Source: Caldilinea sp. CFX5
Lineage (GTDB): Bacteria > Chloroflexota > Anaerolineae > Caldilineales > Caldilineaceae
Reading direction: 5' to 3'
NCBI GenBank assembly: GCA_021405325.1
Contig: QWII01000067.1
Span: forward strand, 44,308 to 108,307
DNA length: 64,000 nt
The position numbers were made by a program, and so were the translations under genes. Position 1 is the first letter of the stretch. Every line of letters starts with the position of its first letter. Below the pieces are notes generated by a model. It searched no databases, was not told the origin of the DNA, and saw nothing but the letters and a program-made list of their open reading frames with translations. This document shows positions 43,086 through 52,711 of this stretch, piece by piece.

Positions 43086-44174
43086 CTACACCGCTACCCA
43101 ACCGCCACGTGCATGGGCAGCAAGTGCCGCGTCGAGCACCCGTTGCGCCTGCCAGCCCGCATAGAAACTGGGGGCAATGGTCTGCCCGGTGACAATGGCA
43201 TCGACAAAGCTGCGGCTACCCATGCCCGGTTGGGTGAAGAGGGTATCGAGTTGCGCGCCCATTGGCTGCGCCGGATCCACTCCTTGTAGATAGGGTTGCG
43301 GAATGGCCAGTTCCTGAAAACCGGTGTCGCCCGTGGCGAGTTGCACTTTGGGTGGCGTGCTGAACAAGCCAAAACCGGCCATCAACGAACCAGTTTCGCC
43401 ATGCAAAGTGACGGTATGTTCCAACGCCGGATCATGGGTGCGCGCCACCGCGCTCACCGCAATCGTCCCCTGGCCGCCGTTAACAAAGTCAACCAGCAGG
43501 GTTGCGGTATCGTTGGCGGCGTCCATTGGCCGACCATCCAAGCCGTTGTGCGGGGCATGGGTGGTCAGCCGCGCATTAACCCGGCTAATATCACCGATCA
43601 AATAGTGCGCTAAGTCGATCATGTGCGAACCATAGTCGCCGAGGACGCCGTCGGCGCGTTGCGGGTCAAAGCGCCAGGTGTAGGCGGGGTTGCGGCCGTT
43701 GCCGGCCATGAAATGGAACTGGGCGTGATAGAGTCGCCCTATCGCGCCTTGGGCGATCAGATCATGCAGATAGCGATAATGGGGAAACCAGCGCCAGGTG
43801 AAATAGGTCATGTGGCGCACGCCCTGCGCTTCGGCCCGTTCATACATCTGTTGGGCTTGGGTGGCGGTGCGCGCCAACGGCTTTTCGCAGAGGACATGCA
43901 GCCCGGCATCGAGCGCGGCCATTGTCATGGCGTAATGCTCGTCATCCGGTGTGGCGATAACGACCGCCTCTAACCCGCCTTCAGCCAGCATGGCACGATA
44001 GTCCGTGAAGAGCTGCGGGATGTTGTACTTGGTCGCCAGGGTCTGCGCTCGTTCACGGTTGCGGCCACAGATGGCAACAACCTGCGTGCGTTCATCTGCC
44101 CTATCTTACGGCAGATGAACGAGATCCACCCACCAACTTGTGCCGATCACGCCGATACGAATGGGTGTTGTCAT
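43086..44174 (-). pseudogene. Gfo/Idh/MocA oxidoreductase interrupted by an in-frame TAA
   Basis: The natural start is ATG 44174 (MTTPIRIGVIGTSWW, the Rossmann fingerprint). After 22 codons a TAA (44106-44108) interrupts the same frame; it reopens at once with VVAICGRNRERA and runs to 43086. The remainder holds CEKPLA, the catalytic lysine motif near residue 97, and an intact C-terminal domain with GVLGDYGSHMIDL. The stop sits in the loop of a perfect 12-bp palindrome. Restarting at the ATG of 43991 would lose the NAD(P)-binding start and probably be inactive. Confidence 0.8.
44089..44121. repeat. Perfect 12-bp palindrome around the premature stop
   Basis: cgttcatctgcc (44089-44100) and ggcagatgaacg (44110-44121) flank the 9-base loop ctatcttac, which carries the complement of the TAA stop. 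Confidence 0.85.
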
Positions 44175-44238
44175 AAATTGCCTTCTCCTCTTCTGGATAG
44201 CATAACGATGATTGCCGCTACCGCCGATAATGCTGCAC

Positions 44239-44341
44239 ATGTCATTACTTTACACCGGTCTTGGGTGCAATACTACCCTGTTTGTCTGCAAAAGTTCTGC
44301 AAAATTCCGCCCTTGAAAAATTGCGGGGCCTACTATATAAT
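44239..44341 (+). promoter_or_regulatory. Regulated promoter with CTGCAAA direct repeats
   Basis: TTGAAA (44313-44318) and TATAAT (44336-44341) with a 17-bp spacer form a near-consensus promoter 68 bp before the regulator gene. Upstream, CTGCAAA occurs at 44286-44292 and 44297-44303, an 11-bp period with 4-bp gap, the arrangement known for SARP-family operators. A sister copy lies at 35018. Confidence 0.6.
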
Positions 44342-44408
44342 CAAAAGGCTCATAGTCCTTTCCAGGAAACAGAATTGCTTACTTGCACCTTGGGATCAGG
44401 AGCGATCA

Positions 44409-46835
44409 ATGTCCCTCTCTAGCGCCAATACCTTTGGCGATCTGCTCAAACAACTGCGCAAACGCGCCGGCCTGACGCAGCGGGAACTGGCGGCGGCGGT
44501 GGGCTATAGCCTGCCCTTTATCTCCAACCTGGAACTGAATCAACGTCTACCGGATGTGCAGGCGGTGGTGCAAAGCTTTATCCCGGCCCTGGGCTTGCAG
44601 GACGAACCCAGACTGGCCGCGGCCTTGATCGAGCAAGCCGCCCTGGCGCGTGGCGACCCCTTGCCCGCCACCGTCACTTATCAACGCATCAGCCAGACGA
44701 TGGTGCATGAAGAGCGGTTGGCGCCTGGCCTACAATTGCCGGCCCTCCCCACCGAAGTGCTGGGTCGTGCCGCCGAAGTGACGCAGCTTTGTAACCGTCT
44801 GCTGGGACATCAGGGGCGTTTGTTGACGTTGGTGGGGCCGCCGGGCATTGGTAAGACCACCCTGGCGTTGGCGGTCGCCACGCGGCTGCAACCACACTAT
44901 GGCGATGGCTGCGTCTTTGTGCCACTGGCCGCCACTATCGACGCCACCGTCATGGCCTCTGCCATCCTGGCGACGGTCGCTAACACGACCCATAGTTCAC
45001 CCAAAACGAAATTAATCGAAGTGCTGCGACGCAAAAGCCTATTATTGGTGCTGGACAATCTGGAACAGATTCCCGAGGCCGCCCCGCTGATCGCTGAGGT
45101 GGTGGCAGCCTGTCCGGGGGTGTGTATCCTGGCGACGAGCCGCGAACGGCTCCATCTGCGCGCCGAGCAACGCTATCAAGTGCCGCCACTGGATCTGCCC
45201 GCAGCAGTCGCCCTCTTTGTGCAACGGGGGCAGGCGGTGAAGTCTGATTTTGTCCTCACGCCGGCCAACCACCCGACCCTGGTCGCCATTTGTCAACGGC
45301 TGGACTGCCTACCCCTGGCTTTGGAATTGTGTGCTGCACAGACCGATCTCTTTTCCCCTACGCAACTGTTGACGCACCTACAAGACCAACGCCTGGATCT
45401 GCTGGTAGAGGGCGCCCAGGATTTGCCACCGCGTCAGCGCACCTTGCGCGCCGCCATCGATCACAGCTACCGCTTGTTAGATGCGACCGAGCGCCGGTTG
45501 TTCTGTAGCCTGGGCGTTTTTGTGGGTGGCTTTGATCTGGCCGCCGTCGAAGCAGTGAGCGACTGGCCGCTGGAGCCGCCGACCCGCCCCCTGCTTTCGA
45601 CACTCCATGCCCTGATCCATAAAAGCCTGGTGCGCAGCGAAACGTTGCCAAACGGTGAACCACGCTTTCGCTTGCTGGAAACGATCCGGGAATTTGCGCT
45701 CGACGCCTTAGCCGCCCTGCCGGACGCAGCGTTGGCACAAACCCATCAACGCCACGCCGAATATTTTCTGCGTCTGGTCAGAGACGCTCGTGCCGTCAAT
45801 ACGCGCAAAGTCGTTCGCGTGATGGATGTGGAACAGCACAATGTTCGTGCCGCACTGCGTTGGTTGCTTGACCACAGAGATCCGCTCACTGGTCACCTTG
45901 CACAATTCCTGATCCACTATTTTGGCCAGGTTGGTTTGCATAGCGAAGCACGGCGCACCGTAGCCGAGGTATTGTCGGCGGCCCTGGCAATGACGCCGCT
46001 CACGCGGATCTACTTGCTGGAGTGGGCGTCGATCTTTGCCTGGCAACAACATGATTTTGACGAAGGGCTGCGTTATGGGCAGGAAGGTTTGGCCATTGCA
46101 CGCCAGATCCAATCACAACCACAGATTGCGCGCAGTTACACCTTGTTGCGCGAGGAAGAGCGCACACTTTTCTGCACCTTGAGTCTCTTCGCCGGCGGCT
46201 TTGCGTTACCAGAACTGGCGATAGTGATGGCCGGCAGTGGCGAAGCCGGTCACATGTCCCGGAACGAAGATGACCTGCCCCCCGCGTTGCTGACCAATTT
46301 GCGTGCGCTGGTGAGCAAAAGCCTGGTGCGCAGCGAAACGACCGCCGCGGGCGACCAGCGTTTTTTCTTGTTAGAGACAATCCGTGAATTTGCGGCGGAA
46401 CAACTGGCAAGTCACAGTGATCTGGCTGTCCTGCGCCAACGCCACTTTGCCGCCTATTTGCAACTGGCGCGCACGGTTGATCACAAAGTACGGGGAGCGG
46501 AAGAAGTTAGCCGAGGCTGAAGCGTGGCTGATCCAAAGCGCTGCGTACCACCCCAACCTGCGCTGGCTCATGATCGAAGTGGTTGATTTTCTCTTTGTCT
46601 GCGCGCGTCTGGCCACCGCACAACAACGCTATGGCGAGGCGGCGCGGCGCTTTGGTCTGGCCGAACAGGTGGCGCAACAGATCGGTTATGGTGGCCGCGG
46701 CCCCATGCGCGCTCAGATCGCGGCCGCCCTGACAACGGTGCGGGCGGCGCTGGGCGCGACGGTTTTTGCCAAGGCGTTTGCCATTGGGGGCAGTTGTCAT
46801 TAGAGGAGGCGTTTACGACTTTGCTCCAGGGGTAG
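44409..46835 (+). pseudogene. Chimeric XRE / NB-ARC / TPR regulator, rearranged and frame-shifted
   Basis: From ATG 44409: XRE HTH (LRKRAGLTQRELAAAVGYSLPF), NB-ARC with GPPGIGKTTLALAV and LLLVLDNLEQIPEA, and a winged helix (LLDATERRLFCSLGVFVGGF, RFRLLETIREFALDAL). At about residue 577 the TPR stops and a second winged-helix segment begins (LLREEERTLFCTLSLFAGGF, RFFLLETIREFAAEQL), so two related genes have been joined. The frame then fails at 46520; the C-terminal TPR helices continue in another frame (46500-46803), and the last QLSLEEAFTTLLQG needs a further shift at the G-run near 46787, ending at 46835. The ATPase half might still be expressed. Confidence 0.75.
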
Positions 46836-46867
46836 GTGACAGGATAGCCTGGGGCTACTATTGCTGA

Positions 46868-47329
46868 CTATTGCTTGTTCAACTGCAAAAATTCCCGGTG
46901 AAAGGACGGCTCGCGAAAGGTAAGCGTATCCTCCTCATAGGTGCAGAGATCGGACCAGGTGACGCCTTGCGGATGGCGGACCATGCTTTTGTAGAGCCAG
47001 GCCACCAGGCGACTGCCCAGCGCCCAGGCCCAGATAGCAAGCAGCAGCTTGAACAGCCAGTCGATGCGGTCGGGTAAGAAAAAGAAGATTGCTATGAAGA
47101 GCAGTGCGGCCACACTCCACCCCAGGAGCAGCACGATTTTCGTGTGGCGATCCAGCATGCGTTTACAACTTTCACAAGCCGGCACGGTGAATTGTAACAC
47201 CTGGCTGCGTTCCCAAATAAAGCGCACCCACCGGTTGTCTGCCTGTTTTGCAATCAAACCGGTGGCGGTCGGCTGCTCGACGCCACAGCGCACACAGCGC
47301 GCCGGCATTTTGTACTCTGCCGAAGACAT
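46868..47329 (-). CDS. Membrane protein with two-CxxC zinc-ribbon-like start
   Basis: 153 residues from ATG 47329 with AAAAGGAGATTGCT upstream. CVRCG near residue 12 and CESCKRML near 51 could bind one zinc. Two membrane helices follow (IVLLLGWSVAALLFIAIFFFL and WLFKLLLAIWAWALG), then a cytoplasmic tail. Family not recognised. Confidence 0.65.
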   Translation of the reverse strand: MSSAEYKMPARCVRCGVEQPTATGLIAKQADNRWVRFIWERSQVLQFTVPACESCKRMLDRHTKIVLLLGWSVAALLFIAIFFFLPDRIDWLFKLLLAIWAWALGSRLVAWLYKSMVRHPQGVTWSDLCTYEEDTLTFREPSFHREFLQLNKQ

Positions 47330-47403
47330 AGCAATCTCCTTTTCTTTGAGTATTCTATTGCTTTGCACGTTCCATTTTTAAAAGCCTATTTTTATAAACG
47401 TGG

Positions 47404-47520
47404 TTAGCCGTTGATTTTCCGGCTGAACTGCCGCCGTTGCGCTCGCTCCACCACTTCCGGATCGGCTTGCGTATCAGCCCTATCCGTTTGACTCTGGTTG
47501 GTTACTTTCGTTTGAGACAT
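47404..47520 (-). pseudogene. 38-residue remnant of an IS3-type transposase N-terminus
   Basis: A short frame from ATG 47520 with AAAGGAGCCAAAGAA upstream. Its core DPEVVERAQRRQFS matches the start of IS3-family OrfA proteins (DPEV-ERAxRRxFxAEYK), which continue into an HTH. Here it ends with RKING and a stop immediately after. No other transposase or terminal repeat is visible. It may still be translated because the ribosome site is good. Confidence 0.55.
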
Positions 47521-47580
47521 TTCTTTGGCTCCTTTGACCGGTTTTCGACACTATTTTCCGGCTTGAAATTGTCTCACTTA

Positions 47581-47973
47581 TTATAGACACACAGGGACCT
47601 CACGTTGCGCCTCAGCAAGTTGCTCATCATCTGTAACTTCAGGCAATGCTATGTCGAACTCTAACGAGCGCGTTTCTGGATCGTAAAATGATGTGGAGCG
47701 AAAGGAAATGACAGGGTGTACTTCATAGAAGAAAGGGTTTCTCTGCTGTACGTCCCCTACAGGCTCGCTCGGATAGACCGCAAGGCTTAAAGTAGGACCG
47801 ACATTGATTGTTGCTACCTTAGCGTCAATCACACCACGATCGTCACCGGTCGGCTCGTCATTATCTTGTTGCATAGGGGTTTGCAAATTCTTAGCATGGG
47901 AGATTGTTTGAGCGGCAGAAAGCCCTAGCACACCAATCATCATAGCTAAAATCAACATCTTCAAAAGTTTCAT
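47581..47973 (-). CDS. Secreted hypothetical protein
   Basis: 130 residues with AGGAGGAGAATC upstream. Residues 1-26 are a signal peptide (LKMLILAMMIGVLGLSAAQ). The mature part is acidic (DNDEPTGDDRG, VTDDEQLAEAQ) with beta-type strands and no known motif. It follows the same strand as the two small genes downstream. Confidence 0.55.
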   Translation of the reverse strand: MKLLKMLILAMMIGVLGLSAAQTISHAKNLQTPMQQDNDEPTGDDRGVIDAKVATINVGPTLSLAVYPSEPVGDVQQRNPFFYEVHPVISFRSTSFYDPETRSLEFDIALPEVTDDEQLAEAQREVPVCL

Positions 47974-48122
47974 GATTCTCCTCCTAGAGTAGGTTTAGAA
48001 CTTCAACATCATCCGAGAGATTACCAAAACAAGAGGACATTGCTACTGTCATTTGTGTAGATTGCCTTCGTTCAATAGAATAAAATTCACTCATGTACGG
48101 AAAGCGTGGGTTCTCGGGTTAC

Positions 48123-48157
48123 CACACCTGTCAGGTTTCCAAAACCTGACAGGTGTG
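48123..48157. terminator. Perfect 16-bp stem-loop
   Basis: cacacctgtcaggttt (48123-48138) and its exact inverse (48142-48157) with the 3-base loop cca. It lies in a 250-bp spacer between the secreted protein gene and the cyclase remnant; a strong structure without a T-tract. Confidence 0.7.
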
Positions 48158-48224
48158 CGTCTCCAATGTCAACAGAAGCTAGTGGGCAAGCGTGATCGAT
48201 GATCATGCCGGCCAGGTTTGCCGC

Positions 48225-49045
48225 CTACCGCACCGCCAGCGGACTGCCGGGCGAACCGGTGCCGCCGACAATAGGCAGGCGCACGAAGATATAGGCAAAT
48301 TGGTAGACCTCATCGGCTGCCAGTTGACTCAGATCCAGATTCTCGTGCAGGTGAATGCCATTCTTGGCGATCAACTCGCCATGGACGGGGAAGGCCAACG
48401 TCGGGTCGGGGTTGGGAACCACTTCAACGACCAGCGTATCGCTCCCCACCAACACAACGCCCTTGTCGATGAGCCAATGCGCCACTTCAAGACCAATGCC
48501 GGGCATGGCGCCGATATAGCGCGCATTGTCCACCTGCCAGAGGCTACCTCACCCGGTGTGGAAGAGAACCACATCACCGGCGTGGATCTCATCTTCCGAC
48601 AAGCCCTGCCGTTCCAAGGCGGCCAGCAGATCGTCCAGCGTAATTTCTTCGCCTTCCTCCAACATGCGCTCCTTGAGTGCCGCCACGTCGATCAGCGTGC
48701 CACGGGTAAAGATCGGCTTGACATTGTGGACACCCAATTTGCGCAGCCCATACATGCCCCCAATCTCATGTTCGCTGAAGCCGTTGTAATAGCGGATCTG
48801 GGTGGCATCGCCGTCGTCGCCAAGTTGCAAACCGATATGACCGATGGCGTCCAGTTGGGTGCCGACCTGCCCGATCTCGGTCGCCAGGTACTCGTCATGG
48901 TAGAGGACGCCATTCTCGCCAAAGGGACCGCCCGGCGGCAGGGTGCGCAGCGAAAACTCTCTGGCCCCAAAGACCGGCATGTTGGCTTCATAGCGCCGCC
49001 CCAACTCATAGATCTGCCCCTCGACGATCAGTTCGGTGGCGGATA
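48225..49045 (-). pseudogene. Cyclase-family hydrolase, 5'-truncated and with an in-frame TGA
   Basis: Read on the minus strand, homology begins near 49045 (ATELIVEGQIYELGRRYE), without the first 25-45 residues of the family. The body has QLDAIGHIG in place of the HxGTHxD metal motif, and GDVVLFHTG, then TGA at 48549-48551, then GSLWQVDNARY in the same frame down to 48225. The usual sequence at the stop is HTGWG, so a Trp codon has become TGA. Its truncated 5' end abuts the AAA regulator shard head to head. Confidence 0.75.
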
Positions 49046-49053
49046 GCACCTTC

Positions 49054-50080
49054 GTCTGGCTGACGGAGGTGGCGCGCCTGTTGCCCAGCCTGCTCGCCCA
49101 GCGACCCAATCTGCCCCACCCGCAACCACTGACCGAGAGTTGGCAACGCCTCCGCTTCTTCGAGGCGCTGGCCAAGGCGATCATCGGTGATGAGTCGCCG
49201 CTGCTGCTCCTCTTCGACGATCTCCAGTGGTGTGACCAGGAGACGCTGGCGTGGCTGCATTATCTGTTCAGCCACTACAACCACCGGCGCCTCTTGGTCA
49301 TCGGCACCGTGCGCGACGACGAGTTGGACAAGACCCACGCCTTTACTTCACTGCAAACGGCGCTCAATCGTGTTGGTCAGTTGACGCAGATCAAGCTTGC
49401 ACCCCTCAACGCCGCAGAGACGACCACCCTTGCCGCGCAACTGGCGACGAGTGATCTAACGGCAGCACAGGCCACCGAACTCTACAGTGCTACGGCCGGG
49501 AATCCACTGCGCTGATCCAACTGGGGCGCTATGATGCCGCTTGGGCCTCACTCGAACAGGAGGTCGTCGATCAGGAGCATCCCTTTAGTCGCACCTACAA
49601 AACCTTTGTCACGGCCCTTTACCTGATCGATACGCTGGCCTATGAACAAGCGGTGCGGTTGCTGATAGACGTTGTCGTAGCGGCCACGCAACTGCGCCGA
49701 CCCTGGCTGTGCGAGTTAGCCGTGGTGCATCTGAGCCGGGCGCTGGCTTTATCCGCGCCGGACGCTTGTCAGGCCCTCTGCGCCAAAGAGCAAGAACTGG
49801 CGGCGATGAGCAGTACCCTTCTGGCGCGCATCATCGGGCAGCCGGGCGTGGCCCGTGGCGAGATTGCGTTGGCGCTGGGTCAACCCGCCGCCGCACTACA
49901 GCCGGTTGACGAAGGGATGCTGGCCGCCGCATCCGAGGGGCGCCGCCCTGACCTGCTGCTGGGACAGGAGGTGAAAGCGCGTCTCCTACTTCAATTGGCG
50001 CGGGCAGAAGAGGCGCTCGCCACTGCCGAGGAGGCGTTGATGCTGGCGGAAACAATGGCCGCTGCCCCACAGATGAGATC
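49054..50080 (+). pseudogene. Shards of an AAA_16/TPR transcriptional activator
   Basis: 49054-49515 encodes the Walker B half of an AAA ATPase (LLLLFDDLQWCDQETLAWLHYL, LLVIGTVRDDEL, ending SATAGNPLR); the HTH/BTAD and Walker A parts are missing. A different frame from about 49510 to 50080 gives TPR helices (LIQLGRYDAAWASLEQE, LARAEEALATAEEALMLAE) of the same kind of protein. Several hundred residues between them are lost, and the TPR part then runs into the CocE hydrolase remnant near 50080. No intact function is expected. Confidence 0.7.
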
Positions 50081-51658
50081 ATGGGGCGCTGCGCCGCTGA
50101 TGCGGAATATTATGCCAGCCGTGGCTATGTCTATGTGGGGCAAAATGTGCGTGGCTCGTATGGCTCGGCGGGGGACTATAGCTGGTTTCGCGCTGATGCC
50201 TGGGGCGCCAACCAGGATGGCTACGATACGGTTGAGTGGGCCGCCGCCCAGCCGTGGTCGAATGGCAAAGTGGGCATGGTGGGCGGCTCCTATTCGGGCA
50301 TGACCCAATATCTGACGGCGCCAACCGCCCCGCCCCATCTGTCCGCCCTCTTTGTCCGCTATGCGACAGCCAATGTCCATACCTTGGCCTTTCGCGCCGG
50401 CGCCTACAAACTGCGCTATACGGGCATCGTCTTGCTGCATATCTTTGAAGATCTGCTGCGCACCGCCCCAGATACGCCGGAAAACGCGGCGCAGCAGCAG
50501 CGACTCACCCAAGCCGCCGCCGATCTGGCGCTTTGGCAGCGTCATCTGCCGTTGCAATCCTTGCCCCCATTGGAAGGCACGCCCTATTACCACGCCATGT
50601 ACACCGAACCCCTCGCTCACCCGGATGACGGTCCCTATTGGTGGCCGCTCAACATGACGCGTCATTACGCCGCCGTGGATGTCCCCATTCTGCACTTGGC
50701 CGGCTGGTTTGACGGCAACTTAAACGCCATGCTACAGAACTTTATGGGCATCCGTGCGCATGGACGGAGCGCGCAGTGCCGACAGGGGCAGCGCCTGGTC
50801 ATCGGCCCCTGGATTCATGGCAAAGCCGCCGGTCGGCAGGCGGGCGACGTTGATTTCGGCCCGGATGCCGAGATTGATCTCGACCCCTTCCACCTGCGCT
50901 GGTACGATTACTGGTTGAAGGGGATGGCAAATGGCGTGATGGCTGACCCACCCGTGCGCATTTTCCTGATGGGCGAGAATCGCTGGCTGGATCTGGCGGA
51001 TTGGCCGCCGCCGGGGATTACCTACACGCCCATCTACTTTCGCCAGGGCCAAGGGCAGTTGGGAAATTCACTGAATGATGGACAATTGACCTTCGATCCA
51101 CCCGCTACCGCCGAAAGTGCGGACAGCTTTCCCTATGATCCGGCAGAGCCAATCCCCAGCCTGGTCGGCTATCCCGATGATGGGCCATCCGGGTAAACAT
51201 CACAAAGCCTGACCACCCAATCCGTATCGCGAGCGGTTGAACTGCCGTAGATCACCGCTTTCACAGGCCCGACTAAAACCAGATCCTGCGTTAGCGGCTC
51301 CGAAGTGTAGGTCAGCAGACGCGGCTCCAACGCACTGTAGTCACGCGGCCGTTCCATGTCCGTTTGTGATGGCATTCTGCGTGCCCGCTATCGGAACTCG
51401 TTGGAATGCGAGGAACTGTTGACGCCAGGGCAAATCGAGTGCTTTGAAGTCGATCTCTGGGCGACGGCACAAAGCTTTAAAGCCGGTCATCGCCTGCGCA
51501 TCCAGGTGACCAGCAGCGATTTCCCCCGCTACGACCGCAATCTGAACACCGGCGGCCCCTTTGGCGAGGAGACACAGGGGCCGGTTGCCGTCAACACGGT
51601 CTTTTATGACACCGGGTATGCCTCCCATGTGGTTCTGCCGGTCTATCACTGGTCATAA
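50081..51658 (+). pseudogene. CocE/NonD-type hydrolase, 5'-truncated, with an internal inversion
   Basis: Homology starts at ADAEYYASRGYVYVGQ near 50090, so the first 60-80 residues are absent. The alpha/beta hydrolase core follows, with QNVRGSYGSAGDY, the nucleophile elbow GGSYSGM and HLAGWFDG, then the cap domain. At 51190 the frame ends, because the next 178 bp are inverted: the C-terminal jelly-roll beginning (PSQTDMERPRDYSALEP to CDVYPDG) is on the minus strand. The plus strand resumes at DGILRARYRNS and ends at 51658. Flipping the segment at the 6-bp inverted repeats restores a continuous frame. Confidence 0.8.
51184..51373. other. Local inversion bounded by GCCATC / GATGGC
   Basis: GCCATC at 51184-51189 and GATGGC at 51368-51373 are inverted copies. 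The 178 bp between them (51190-51367) must be reverse-complemented to rejoin the hydrolase reading frame without a stop. Confidence 0.8.
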
Positions 51659-51803
51659 AGTCGAGGGTAATGCTTGGGATCATCAGCTTGGCGTGTCGGG
51701 TTGTCAGCTCTAGCGACTCATGATAAAATTCACTGGTAGAAGGCTCAGGCGTAAAATGAGATTTCACCGGCAAGGCGACTTGTTGATAGTGTGAAAAACC
51801 AAA

Positions 51804-52154
51804 ATGATACAAAACAAAACAAACTCAACACACGTTTCCCCTTTCCCAAATGTTGATCTTTGGAATAAAGGCATTGATGCGGTTGTCGAGATGGGTGATT
51901 TCCCCAGTCGTGAGGCGGTGGTTGAAGAGGCTTTGCAGTTGTTCTTTCAAGCCTATCCGCAGCAACGTTTGGAGATGGCGATTCAACTGTATCGTGAGGA
52001 AGAAGCTACACTGGCACGGGCAGCAGAGATTGCCGCGCTCAATAGCCTTGATTTTCAGGCGATTCTGCGCGCCCGCGGCATTGTCATTGTCATTGGCGAA
52101 GCTACACCAACTGAGATCGATCAAGGATTAGCGATTCTGCGCGGCGAAGTATAG
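51804..52154 (+). CDS. Antitoxin-like protein (UPF0175-type) of a PIN pair
   Basis: 116 residues. An N-terminal ribbon-helix-helix-like segment (DAVVEMGDFPSREAVVEEAL) is followed by EMAIQLYREEEATLARAAEIAAL, the helix pair of small UPF0175-type HTH antitoxins, and a short regulatory tail. It lies 13 bp upstream of a DUF3368/PIN-like toxin gene in the usual order. The frame is intact. Confidence 0.7.
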   Translation: MIQNKTNSTHVSPFPNVDLWNKGIDAVVEMGDFPSREAVVEEALQLFFQAYPQQRLEMAIQLYREEEATLARAAEIAALNSLDFQAILRARGIVIVIGEATPTEIDQGLAILRGEV

Positions 52155-52167
52155 AAACAGCAGCACG

Positions 52168-52677
52168 ATGGCCCGTCGTCCTATCTTTCTCGATGCAAAC
52201 CTGCTATCGATCTTTACCGAAATTGGGCGCGTTGACTTGCTCATGTAGTTACTGAATACTCATGAGTTGCATGTCTCACCGACGATTGTCAACGAGTTAT
52301 CCACGGCGGTCAAACGCGGTCACGCGCATGTTCAAGCCGCTTTAGATCTCATTGGCACAGGTAGACCCATTCAAGTAACGGCGCCGTCAACTGATGAATT
52401 GAAAAAATTGAAAAATCTTCCGACCTGGATGGCTGCAGGTGAAGCGGAGTGCATTGTCATGTGTCAAAGCCGTGGTTGGGTCTTTGCTTCGTTTGACCGC
52501 AAGGCAATCAATTACTGTGTACGTGAAAAAATTCTTTGCTTGACGTTGACAGCAATCTTTGCTGCTTTGTGGAAAACCGGGGTGATACCACAACCGGAAG
52601 TTCACCGAATTATCCAAGAACTAGAGCAAGGTGGACGGCAGATCCGTGACAAAGCGGAAATTTTTAAAGAAGGATAA
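52168..52677 (+). pseudogene. PIN-like (DUF3368-type) toxin with amber stop
   Basis: From ATG 52168: FLDANLLSIFTEIGRVDLLM, with the first PIN aspartate, then TAG at codon 27 (52246-52248), then in the same frame LLNTHELHVSPTIVNEL, MAAGEAECIVMCQSRGW with the further acidic residues, and FDRKA to the end at 52677. The stop probably replaced a CAG glutamine codon. A restart after the stop would lack the first catalytic Asp, so the toxin is likely dead while the antitoxin survives. Confidence 0.8.
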
Positions 52678-52711
52678 TAGAGCATCAACCGTCCGAAGTC
52701 CATATCAAATT

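Noticed and set aside
48192..49046. 284-residue plus-strand frame opposite the cyclase remnant
   Set aside because: It is the antisense shadow of a family with recognisable motifs on the minus strand; composition is atypical and no start signal is present.
44106..52248. Stop-codon reassignment as explanation for interrupted genes
   Set aside because: All three stop codons interrupt genes, and each also ends intact genes in the same window.
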